From assembly GCF_029227915.1 (NCBI RefSeq), contig NC_079884.1:20710001-20770000 (forward strand): a stretch of DNA of 60,000 nt, written 5' to 3'. The stretch's first letter is position 1. Each line of letters opens with the position of its first letter. The DNA comes from Hydractinia symbiolongicarpus. Taxonomy: Eukaryota; Cnidaria; Hydrozoa; Anthoathecata; Hydractiniidae. Position numbers and translations under genes: made by a program. Below are positions 42,861-51,897 of this stretch, one piece after another. The notes under the pieces were generated by a model, which ran no database searches, had not been told where the DNA came from, and saw only the letters and a program-made list of their open reading frames with translations.

Positions 42861-44180
42861 GCTCATATCCATCATCCTAGCGTCTTGCTACATTTTAGTG
42901 GATAGTTACATCACAAGGCTTCCGTGTAAATATCATGGTAACTTCTCTGACATCCAATATAACAAGTATTCCCCAGGGAATGTTATTAAATCGATAAAAA
43001 TAGTAAACAGAGACAAGTGTATGATTGAATGTGTGGGAGAATCATTGTGCAAAGCGTGTAATTACCATAGCTCAACTCAACTATGTGATCTTCTATCTTC
43101 TGATGTTGCAGCAACTTCATCAAAAACTGGATCGATTTATATGCGAACAGATAATACAAACAGAAACGTAAGTGCAATATCTAATCTTCAGAATTCAGTT
43201 CCCAATTTCCTTTAATTCTCTTTAAGCGGACAAGGTCATGCGGACTTTGATTGATATGAAAATTTACTAATTGCTATTATCGGCGGAAAATTTTATTCCA
43301 GTAGAAAACCTTGGGTACATATATGTACCCAAGGTTTTCTACTGGAATAAAATTTTAATACAATTAATAAAATTATAATACAAACTGTACAACTTTAGCA
43401 GCTGTAAAAGGACCACTGCCTTATACCTAAAAGGATATATTTGATTCCAGCTTATACCAAAATGACTGCTACAAATTTGAAATTTTGTGTGGGCAACATT
43501 TTCTATAGCTGTTAATATTATTGCTACTACCAAATATAGGTCTGGTTGCTAGCAAACTCCAAACTTGGTTTTCTTGTTCAAAGAAAAACCATTACCCCTA
43601 TATCTTCTTTCTAACAGAGAGGACCATTTTGCAGAAGTCTAAATCCATGCCAGGAGAAGACGATGTGTGATGACTCATGCAACAGCGTTGGATACGAATG
43701 CGGTAAATTGTTTTTGTTATATGGCTCATGGGCTTATGCAGATTATTTGATTCTGTTTTTGCTCATTTTTACAGTGACTCTAAAAAACGTGGCATTGCAG
43801 GCGGCAGCATCCTTATCAACAAGTAAATCGGGTTGTCCTGGCAGATACGCTATAGACGATGACACTACAAGCTTACATTATGCATCAACCAAAGAGAAGA
43901 TAACTGTTTGGTTGAAACTCGATTTAAAAAGTACACATCATCTTTTATATATTAGAGTATGGCGAAAATTTATTAATACTTTTGCGCTCTTAAAAGTTGG
44001 TATGTCTAGCTCACCCAGTAGTAACCCTACTATTGGGATAATCGAGGGGAGTGGAGACAATGGATCTGTACAAACGACAACAGATTTCGTCCGGCAAGAT
44101 ACGTGGTGATTTACAAAAAACACACAGCTCCGCGACATTTGGCGATCAGAGAAGTAAAAGTTTTTGGATATGAAGCATAA
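42861..44180 (+). CDS. Host gene copy 2: PAN/apple-like + F5/8C-domain protein, one frameshift in last exon
   Basis: Exons 42861-43167 (307 bp), 43618-43702 (85 bp) and 43775-44180, the first two of exactly the same length as in copy 1 (16878-19650), with GT/AG boundaries. The PAN/apple-like exon is nearly identical in sequence to copy 1. The F5/8C exon (LQAAASLSTSKSGCPGRYAI at its start) is more diverged and has a frameshift near 44,075; the expected end IREVKVFGYEA appears in another frame. So this copy is either decaying or contains a sequencing error. The frame also stays open upstream of the exon 1 acceptor to a Met at 42808, so the start is uncertain. Confidence 0.7.
43287..43356. repeat. 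Perfect 70-bp palindrome in the first intron of host gene copy 2
   Basis: Left half AAAATTTTATTCCAGTAGAA..., right half its exact inverse, with no spacer; the centre is ACATATATGT. In host gene copy 1 only one arm exists (19,192-19,226). Confidence 0.95.
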
Positions 44181-44369
44181 TATACTACGATAAGAAAATA
44201 CAAGCGGACTTAACTATGATGCTTCTAGAAACTATGTTGACTCTTTGCTTTTTAAGTTAATTATTAATAGATAGTTGTTGATCCAAGCTTTTACTGCAAG
44301 TAAAGTAACAAGGTGCAGTTACATATTAAAAGTCCTTCGATATCTTTCTCTTTAGAGATAATAAATAAC

Positions 44370-44590
44370 TAAGACGGAGACATAATAAGAAGGTATGAAA
44401 TGTTTTAACTTTTCAACAAAGGCGTTTACAAACAAAAAAATCCCAGCGACACTTGAATTAATTGATAAATAATACTAACAAAAAGATTCATAAATTTCTT
44501 AGTTTGTGCTGTTATTTTTGTTCTTAAAATTTCTTTGTAGGTTTATTGTACGCACGCTCTTTCATTTGAATTTAGTTTAATTGTTTTACG
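44370..44590 (+). repeat. Direct repeat of the 41,885-42,110 block
   Basis: About 220 bases, 80-90% alike by eye. With the inverted pair of genes it suggests a tandem family of these host genes at this locus. Confidence 0.6.
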
Positions 44591-46385
44591 GCTTTAGCCG
44601 GTAGAACTTTAAAATGGGTTTCTTTTTTTGTCGCCGTTTTTACTATCGAGACTAGTGAAGCACGGAAGGGTACCAGTCTAGTGTAGCAGTACGTAAATCA
44701 CCAGTTTCACCGAGCTACAACGCTCGTTTTTTAAATTTGTTTTGTGATTGGAAATTCTATGAAGCCAGATTTGTATTTGCTTACAAGGAGTTCCAACATA
44801 CTAAAATTCTTTACCCCAGGGCTGGTTCTTTTTTTTATAAACCCTGGGGTCGAGGCTGCACCAACACGCGAAGTACACAATGAAAGGATAATCAGTGCAT
44901 TTTATCTGATCACGTGTGCACATTCTACCTCCGCGAGCTTCTATGCTAGGTTTAAATCTGGAAGTTACATGCACATTTGATTTTGTTTCTAGTGGATTTT
45001 TTCAAGAGCAGCAAACAGTCTATAACTATTAAGATCCGGAAAGAATAAGAAAATATTTCCAGTTAAGTTTTTTAAAGAATTATTTCGCACAGTATTATAT
45101 ACAGTAATACGGCTGAATTTTTTGCTACGTTCTACCTCACTATAAATTGGATTATATTTATACTGTTTTCATGCACAATTGATACTGTCAAAATGTTTCA
45201 AATGCAGTCTGTGAAGCATTTAAAATAAAACTTTATAAATATTTATTCAAAAAAGGAATTAAAAAATCTCAATCAAAAAATAAGATTTTAGGACAAAATA
45301 ACACTTTGTTCAGACACACGCATAAAAAATGTAAAACTATATATCATACAACATAAAAATATAGAAAAAAAATCAGGCCAAGATTACTTTAAAAATATTA
45401 AAACTGCAGGACTACTATAGACCTGCAGCTTTAATATTTTTAAATCAAATTTATAGGTTAAAAAATTTAAAGGCATAATCTGCAAAAACAAAATCTATAG
45501 ATATATGCATCAGTTCATGTTAATGGTGGCAAGTTTTTCTGCAACTTTGCGCCAAAAAACCTTGTGGTTTACTAGTTGTAACGTATCAGAAGAACTTTTC
45601 CTCATTTATAAGTACCTCCTTCATATTTCCAGTTAGGATCTTCATTAAATTTGTCCTTTTTTTTACTCTAAAAAAATATATAATTGATCAAATAAGCAAT
45701 CCAAAAATGAAGTTATAGTTTAAGGATTAACCAGTCACATGCGGGTAAAACAGACAAAAATCATTAGTCAACAACTATATAATGGGTCTATTCAAAAATG
45801 CGTACATACTAATATCGTTAATCTTATACTCCATTGTATGCTTTGCTTTCGACTTACCCCTTTCCTGAGTTACAGATCACCCCTCCCCGAAAAATCAACT
45901 TAATGACTATTAATTATAACACGTTACTTGAAAAAAGGACAATTGGTAACTGTGGCAGGTCTAAGGTGTTAAAGTTGAAATAACCACGCACTTTTTGCAG
46001 AAAAGATACCTAAAAAAAACGCAATAATTTTTTAAAGCGTATATAGATATGTAAGCCCTTCGAAGACCCCTTCCCCTTGTACACTTTGATACGCTTTTAG
46101 ACTACCTCTCCGCCTCCTTTTTCTTTGAGCATGCTAGCTACATTACTTTATGTGAACGAACTCATAAACCTTTGAGAGATAGAGAAATGTTCGTTCTGGC
46201 GCAGCGCACGCACATCAAGGGAAAATCCCTAATTGTACTGCCAACACAAAATAATATGAAATGATATATAAATGCAAGTCACCAACACAAACTCATATTA
46301 AATGATATATAATAGTATATACTCATACTATACAGAATATAAGTAAATGGAAAATTCCAAAATTGCCAGTTACCAGAGTTATATC
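44591..46385. other. Intergenic before element C
   Basis: No convincing gene; an ORF at 44744-44980 overlaps an inverted repeat (CCCCAGGG...CCCTGGGG at 44,813-44,850) and has no recognised domain. A 23-bp stem hairpin lies at 45,388-45,444. The last 150 bases contain two imperfect copies of CCAACACAAA...AATGATATATAA (about 46,239-46,310). The outer terminal repeat of element C should be in this stretch but could not be defined. Confidence 0.4.
45388..45444. repeat. Long hairpin (23-bp stem, 11-base loop)
   Basis: TTTAAAAATATTAAAACTGC... at 45388-45410 pairs with 45422-45444, one mismatch. Not related to any gene seen. Confidence 0.85.
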
Positions 46386-46391
46386 AAATAA

Positions 46392-46574
46392 ATGACTGAG
46401 TATTGCGACGAATGCGGGATTGATCTTGATAAATATGATAGATGTGAGAAGTGTGGACGGAGACTAATCATAAAAGGAAGGATGCTTTGCTGGCAGCACT
46501 ATATCATGTGGATAACCTATAACGGTGGATACTGTGATTGTGAAAATTACTTAGTTGGAGTCCAATTTTCATAA
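46392..46574 (+). CDS. Element C g1: small Cys-rich protein (60 aa, intact)
   Basis: Starts MTEYCDECGIDLDKYDRCEK at an AATAAATG junction and stops at 46574. Two CxxC pairs (CDECG and CEKCG) and further Cys/His (MLCWQHYIMW, YCDCENY) suggest a zinc ribbon. The same gene is broken in elements A and B. Only seven bases separate its stop from the start of g2. Function unknown; a small zinc-binding regulator or virion component are both possible. Confidence 0.6.
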   Translation: MTEYCDECGIDLDKYDRCEKCGRRLIIKGRMLCWQHYIMWITYNGGYCDCENYLVGVQFS

Positions 46575-46581
46575 ATAAAGG

Positions 46582-47166
46582 ATGTTCAAATTTTGCAATG
46601 ACTCCGTAAGGGATTTTTACAGCGAACCAAAAGTACTTAATATTGACGATGTTAAGCTTGAGAACATCGTACTTAGCGATCCAATCCAAACCAACAAAGG
46701 CAAGGATGAGCGCTTTGTCATTGGTTATAAACATAACAACAAGATATCATCACTATTGATCATAACACCGAGAGGCCTATATAGCAATGGTGCATCCAGA
46801 TATGACGATGGATCTTCGCTTACCATGTCATTTGATATGCATCTACATACTGCGTGGATTGAAAAATAAAAATGTATCCTGGCCAGGATACAGCAATTGT
46901 ATGGTAGTGAGTTCACGACCTCATCAGTGAAGAACGGTAGATACCTGAACACAAAAATTAAAGAATGGGAGGGTAAAATAAACACGTATTTCTACGATCT
47001 TCCAGTACCTATACGACAGAAATGTGAGTGCGTTTCAGTCATAAAAATATCTAGCATTTATCGGCAGAATTCGAAGCATTTCATCCAGGTCCTTCTGGAG
47101 GAATGCAAGTATAGGCTAGTTGAACTTTCCAGGACCAGACACCTTATCGATTCCGATAACGAATAG
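46582..47166 (+). pseudogene. Element C g2: about 195-aa element protein with one in-frame stop
   Basis: Starts MFKFCNDSVRDFYSEPKVLN and runs in one frame to 47166 except for a TAA at 46867-46869. Conserved blocks are KGKDERFVIGYKHNN, SSLTMSFDM, GRYLNTKIKEWEGKINTYF and VLLEECKYRLVE. A single nonsense change and no frameshift makes this the best copy of g2. No known domain recognised. Confidence 0.65.
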
Positions 47167-47193
47167 GAACCGTTCACTTTAGTGTAACAAGCT

Positions 47194-47261
47194 TGATAGA
47201 TTTTTGTATATTAATGTTGTATACAAATGATAGATTTTTGTATATTAATGTTGTATACAAA
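47194..47261 (+). repeat. 34-bp perfect tandem duplication upstream of g3
   Basis: Units 47194-47227 and 47228-47261 (TGATAGATTTTTGTATATTA...) are identical; the second unit ends six bases before the g3 start codon at 47268. Confidence 0.9.
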
Positions 47262-47267
47262 ATAAAC

Positions 47268-47543
47268 ATGAACGATTTAAAAAGAGAAGCGAGAGAGTTG
47301 GGAAGCCGTGGCTACTCCACCATGAAGAAGGGTGAAATTATAACCGCAATTAACAAGATAAAATATAGAGATATTGCAACGCAAACCCTTGGGCCTCATT
47401 GCAAGCCATGCCTAGAAATCACAGCTATGAAAATACTCGATGAGTACATCAGAGGCATCGAGACAAAACAAAAGCGAACAAATATCTACTAAGGTGACCT
47501 AATGATTGATGCCAGTACCGGTGAAGTACTTGGTACCATCTAA
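47268..47543 (+). pseudogene. Element C g3: SAP/Rho_N-like protein
   Basis: Start ATG at 47268 in an AATAAACATG junction: MNDLKREARELGSRGYSTMK, then KKGEIITAINKIKYRD and QTLGPHCKPCLEI, open to 47492. After a TAA, the DNA still matches the other copies in another frame (LMIDASTGEVLGTI, ending TAA at 47541-47543). The N-terminal 40 residues fit the Rho_N/SAP pattern of a short nucleic-acid-binding helical motif. Confidence 0.5.
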
Positions 47544-47566
47544 TGTATTGTTAATATACATTAGAT
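47538..47566. terminator. Hairpin between convergent g3 and g4
   Basis: ATCTAATGTAT, loop of 7, ATACATTAGAT. The ancestral stop of g3 lies in the left arm. A possible bidirectional 3'-end signal; element B has an imperfect counterpart (CTAGTATGT / ACACACTAG, about 25,067-25,089). Confidence 0.45.
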
Positions 47567-47584
47567 TATGAATACGCTGGCGGT

Positions 47585-47874
47585 TCGTCTAGATATCTCT
47601 TACATGTTGAACAGATTGAAGTTTTTTCATAAACTCTTGTTTGCCCTCCTCACGTCCCTTCTCGACTAGTTGTTGTCTCTCTCGTTCATTAAGCGACTCA
47701 CCTACCATGCATTTTGAATTTTTTGGCGAGTTTGTCGCGCTCTTTAATCTCGGCACGCAGGTATTGCTCCACTTCTTCAATTTTTTTAAGCCTGTATACA
47801 TGCCACTCATTATTCTCTTGCTCAGGCGCACTATGCGGTAAGCTCGGGTAAAGTTTTGTAATGTCAGCACTCAT
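47585..47874 (-). pseudogene. Element C g4: membrane protein with internal deletion
   Basis: The start ATG at 47874 overlaps the stop of g5 (GAATAAATG). The N-terminal coiled coil is open (IEEVEQYLRAEIKERDKLA, KKFKMHG) but after KMHG the DNA jumps to the C-terminal NERERQQLVEKGREEGKQE; about 370 bases with both membrane helices are absent compared with elements A and B. The break is at a short GTG repeat. Non-functional. Confidence 0.6.
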
Positions 47875-48341
47875 TTATTCTAGGAGCAATTGGATGGTTA
47901 TACCCATAAATAAAACGTTCTTATCGTAGTGATGTTCATCAGTCAACATAAAATCGAGCCGATCCGTCGAGCCCTTCAAAGGGAGGTATATAGGAGTGTC
48001 AAAATTCCACGTCAACATGTCTCCCCAAGCACCTACCTCCTTGGTAGGTAGGATGGCTAATATCTTGGATTTTTTACCATCCAGCAAGCAATTATCCTCA
48101 TCGAGTTGGTGGCAAGTGAATCTCAAGCGCTGATAGACATCCGTCGTGTAAAAGCTATCATGGTCGCCATGGTCGTCGATCCGGGCACTGCTTTATGAAT
48201 CTTGATATCGTTCTTTTTTTCGAAAAGATTCAGCCACGTAGCTCGGATACTAATTTTTTTTAGCGCTATTCTGGTGCCTTCACTCAGATATTCATTAAAT
48301 ATCGTGGGGTTTGATATGTCGGTTATATACAATTGCTTCAT
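47875..48341 (-). pseudogene. Element C g5: probable minor capsid protein with internal deletion
   Basis: Starts MKQLYITDISNPTIFNEYLS at 48341. After HKAVPGS the DNA lacks about 230 bases relative to the intact copy (25709-26389) and the frame shifts; the C-terminal part is open (KSKILAILPTKEVGAWGDML to the stop at 47875). The junction lies in a short repeat of the form GACCATGG/CGACCATG. Confidence 0.55.
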
Positions 48342-48360
48342 GTTTCTTTAAAGAAACATG
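48339..48360. promoter_or_regulatory. Divergent-start palindrome of element C (22 bp, perfect)
   Basis: CATGTTTCTTT followed directly by its inverse AAAGAAACATG. The outermost triplets are the start codons of g5 (-) and g6 (+). Confidence 0.8.
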
Positions 48361-49166
48361 AATATATATTCGTATAAGCCTACAGCAAGGTACAAGTCCA
48401 ACAGAGGTGAGTGGCCTCTCGGTGTAACTAACTTGGAGTATCAGGACTTCTACGTGTCTACGACTCAGCACATTTCCGTGGCATTCCCACAGTTCACCAA
48501 GTACCCCATCAAAGTTCCCACTAACCTGTTGAACGATCCCGTGAGTGTAAATTGGGAGGGGCGAGCCTTGGACTATTGGAACATCCAGGTGAATTTCGCT
48601 TGTCATTGTGCGACAACGGCGTTGGGGATCTCTGCCAAGCACATGAGTGGCTCTGTACCTCTCGTTAACTCGATATTTAAATTCCACGTGTACTACCATA
48701 TGAGACGTATTCTCGCAAGAATGAAGGTACCCATGCCATACGAGGGAGGCCTTTCTCAGTACGAGAATCCTTACTCCACCTCGGGGAATTCGCAGGTATG
48801 CCGTGAGTATGATGCGGACACCAACGCATTCAAAAGGTGTTACAGTACGCACGAACTCCAGTCAATTTCGCCGTCATGCCCAGCGTCTACATGCTTCCTT
48901 TAAACATGGACCTCCGCATTGGAAAGATTGTGGGGTATAACAACAACGTTCTAATCGCGCCCTCTAACATAGGTGTAGGTGTGGAGCTAGACCTGAATAC
49001 CATGGTTGTCAAACATAAGGCATCCTTCAACACACCTCCTAGGCAACATATGAAGAAAACCACGCCTCATACCAAGGAAGGCCAAAGGCAGCACGAGGAT
49101 ACCAAAGCCACGCTGGTTATGGTAGGAGTAGGAATAATCCTTGTGTATATATGGATAAAGAGATAG
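48358..49166 (+). pseudogene. Element C g6: conserved element protein with C-terminal membrane helix, internal deletion
   Basis: Open from MNIYSYKPTARYKSNRG through VAFPQFTKYPIKVPTNLL, FKFHVYYHMRRILARMKVP to about 48,830. There about 300 bases present in element B are absent and the frame shifts, continuing with LQYARTPVNFAVMPSVYM, IGKIVGYNNNVLIAPSN and ending in a helix TLVMVGVGIILVYIWIKR. A membrane-anchored, probably virion-associated protein. Confidence 0.65.
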
Positions 49167-49208
49167 ATGTAATAGTTGCCTGATAAGCCACTGGCTCACC
49201 AGAATAAT

Positions 49209-50325
49209 CTACGATGTCTTCCCACTCCTTCTGTTTCCCACGTAAGCCACGACGATCCTTACAGCTCCTGCGATGGCCATATACAAGTGCCTCGCAACAA
49301 ACTCTACAACCTTGGCAGCTACCCTGAAAAAAAAATGATACGATCGTACCAATAATGCCCGGCAAGGCAGCACCCGCTTTACCAGCAAGGTACTTTAAAA
49401 ATTCCCCGAGACGCTCCAATTGTTTTTGAACAAACCCTTTGCCTGCAGCACTACTTCCTCCTGCTGCACCACCCGTGAGTGCTAGGACCAAGGTCGACAC
49501 GAGCAAGCCAATGGCACTCACGATGCTGGCAATCGTGATACCTTGCTCTTTGAATAGAATGCTGAGCTTTTCTCGTAGGGAGATGTCATCTCCAGCGATC
49601 TTCATGAGGGTCTCCTTAATCGCCTTCAGCTGATTATGGATATCCTTATCCCAAATTTTTTGTTGCTCCTCGGATACACCTAGTGTAGATTTCTTTGTCT
49701 CTAACCTCTCCAGGTTACCGCCGAGAGTCTGAAGCTCGCGCCTAAACCCCCTTCTTTCACTTTCATCTAAGGCTTCGGTAAAGGAAGTATCCTCCATGAG
49801 ACTCTTCGCGTCATCGAGAACATTCTCGAGTAGCGGCAACATTTCGATGTTATCAGCCTTCTCTTCAACGTGAACAATCTCGTTAAGGAGTCCCTGCGCC
49901 ATATTTTTACTGCTTTTGTGTGGTGTATTATAGTCGGTAAAGCCCATGTCACGTAGCCGTTTCACACCCAACCTCCTCTGTATTTCGGCAACACTCCTGA
50001 GCTCACCATTCATTTTATTGAGCTCTACACCATCATATAAAAGCCGGTTCCTATCCATTTCAAAGGCATCATAATGTCTGGCACTCGGCTGTCCCAGCTC
50101 CCCACTAAGAGCTTCGTATAGGCTATTAATTTTCGACCTCAGTATTTTCCCCCTTGCCGTGAGAGTCTTGGTGTCATGAAGGCCGCCTCGTGAAGGTGTT
50201 GCGGGCGTAGTGCTTGGTACGTACTCGGGTCTAAGGATATCGCTTTCGATACTAAACTCCTCGGCTTCGTCTTGAATATCTTCCTCTGGGGTAAAGTTTC
50301 CTTCGTATCCTGGATTATTTGGCAT
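49209..50325 (-). pseudogene. Element C g7: coiled-coil membrane protein (about 370 aa), one frameshift near the end
   Basis: Start ATG at 50325 (AATAAATG). Acidic leader, LTARGKILRSKINSLYEAL, a long coiled coil (about residues 120-250), then hydrophobic helices (ITIASIVSAIGLLVSTLVLA and a Gly/Ala-rich AGAALPGIIGTIVSFFF). A run of nine A (49,325-49,335) shifts the frame; with one base fewer the frame continues as a further hydrophobic stretch and stops at the TAG at 49209-49211, so the change is probably a homopolymer slip. The family recurs in cnidarian genomes as uncharacterised protein. A membrane-active virion protein is a reasonable guess. Confidence 0.65.
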
Positions 50326-50354
50326 TTATTTCAACCACCAGCCTACCTAAATAA
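50326..50354. promoter_or_regulatory. Divergent start region between g7 and g8
   Basis: 29 bases; each start codon is preceded by AATAAA on its own strand (TTTATT next to g7, AATAAA next to g8). Same arrangement in elements A (5552-5582) and B (30567-30595). Confidence 0.5.
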
Positions 50355-51573
50355 ATGAAATGAAAAGGAAAAGGAAATCAAAACGATGATGGCAATGAAA
50401 GGGAAAAGACAGATGGTGAAGATCAGCGATATACCCAGCACAATAAATAAAAATGAGAATCTCTATATTGAGGTGCCTGGCGTTGGTCAAAACGACGTAA
50501 TTTTCCCCGGCTCAATAAAGTTGCTTTTCGACCTCGAGCTACAAGGGAATAACACCAAGCGTACTATTGTTTCAAACATCGGCAAGGCCCTGGTTCAAAA
50601 CCTTCGCATCAGCTTGAACGGTCATGAAGTGCAAAACATACAATATTTTAACATACTGGCGAAATATATGAGGAATAACAACCTGATCTTAGAAGGTATC
50701 AACGACAACGACGGGACCATAAGAGCTCTGCAAGTCAAAGCCAGCGACCATGTTGGTAATAACGAGGAAAAGGCGATTGTAGCAGCTTACGGCAACACCT
50801 TTGCCATTCCTATCGGCAAAATGTTCTCGTTGACACGAGACTTGCCCTACCAAGCAGGCTTACACGACAGGCTGCAGTTTGTCATCCATTTTGCACCGTA
50901 CGGTGATGTCATAAAGGATGCCGGAACCCCAGCGGTAGGCTCAACAGCGGCAAAAGCAGCCGATGCTTCCTACTAGATCAGCAATATCTGTTTAGAATTT
51001 GATAAAGTGACCAATGAAGAATTAGCAGGTGCCATGATGTTGCGCTACTCAAGGCTTGCCTTGCCATATGAAAGGAAACTCCGCAGCAAGGTTGTAACAA
51101 TAAAGAAGGCTGAAACATCATACAACCTACAATTGGATACCCCTGCCAAGAGCTTAAAGGGAGTCCTCCTATTATTTCAGGATCCTACCGTGGTCAAGGC
51201 ATATGCTGGTAACAATGAAAAATTCTATAATCCTGGGATCGAGAAGATCTCGATCACATGTGAAGGGAGCCCCAATGAATTGTATAGCCATAACATGTTA
51301 CCCAGGGATCATTTGGAACAAGTGGCTGCGTTGCTAGGATCTCATGATTCTATAGTCACGATAGGTCAATTCTTCACGGAGAGGTATGGGCTATTCGTGG
51401 ACTTCCGCAGTAGTCCAGATGATACAATTCATGGTTCCGGGCGGCCTCTGCAAAGGTTATCTGACGGCATAACCCTGCATATGACAAAGAAGACAGATGG
51501 TACGGGGGACATCCGCTGTTACGTGTATTTGTTGATGGACGGCCAATTGAACATTCTGGATGGGAGGTTCTAG
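50355..51573 (+). pseudogene. Element C g8: probable major capsid protein, one TAG and N-terminal damage
   Basis: The ATG at 50355 is followed by a TGA in its frame; the conserved frame is read from about 50,360 (EIKTMMAMKGKRQMVKI) to 51573 with only one internal stop, TAG at 50974-50976. Blocks: IVSNIGKALVQNLRISLNG, IPIGKMFSLTRDLPYQAGL, LALPYERKLRSKVVTIKK, QLDTPAKSLKGVLLLFQDP, HGSGRPLQRLSDGITLHM, and the last GQLNILDGRF. About 400 residues in two similar-sized halves, as expected of a double jelly-roll capsid protein. A small deletion removes the segment before MRNNNL compared with element A. Confidence 0.65.
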
Positions 51574-51648
51574 AGTGTCGACACTCTATTAGACCGAATA
51601 TTCAGTATCACGCGTCATTCTATAGCTCATAAACCATAGAATAAAACA

Positions 51649-51897
51649 ATGGCAAGCATTGCGACAATAGCTGGCTGGGCGCTTATTAATGCGCTCGAGT
51701 TTTCAGGGACTAACTATATCTTCTCAAAATTAAGTAACCACGGGGAACAAGAGCGACGAAGGCACGATCTAGCCGTCTAGAAATTACAAGTGGCCCAAGC
51801 TCAATGGGTAAAGCAAAGACAAGCTCGCATAGATGGGTACAATAAGAGAAGGGAGGAACAGCGTGCTGCGGGCAGAGTCTCAAAGAGCTCGACATGA
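51649..51897 (+). pseudogene. Element C g9: small protein (about 82 aa) with one TAG
   Basis: Starts MASIATIAGWALINALEFSG with a hydrophobic N-terminal helix, then a charged Gln/Arg-rich coiled coil. TAG at 51778-51780 is the only break; it stops at the TGA at 51895-51897, which overlaps the ATG at 51894. Same position as 3955-4282 in element A. Confidence 0.55.

Noticed and set aside
44744-44980. A 78-residue ORF with a signal-like hydrophobic start
   Set aside because: It overlaps an inverted repeat, has no homologue in the duplicated copy of this flank and no recognisable domain.
48295-48852. A 185-codon minus-strand ORF opposite g6
   Set aside because: Exact antisense of the conserved g6 coding strand; no independent similarity.
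47585-48860. Missing blocks in g4, g5 and g6 of element C as possible spliced-out introns of the other copies
   Set aside because: The edges in elements A and B do not fit GT/AG and the blocks encode conserved protein in frame.
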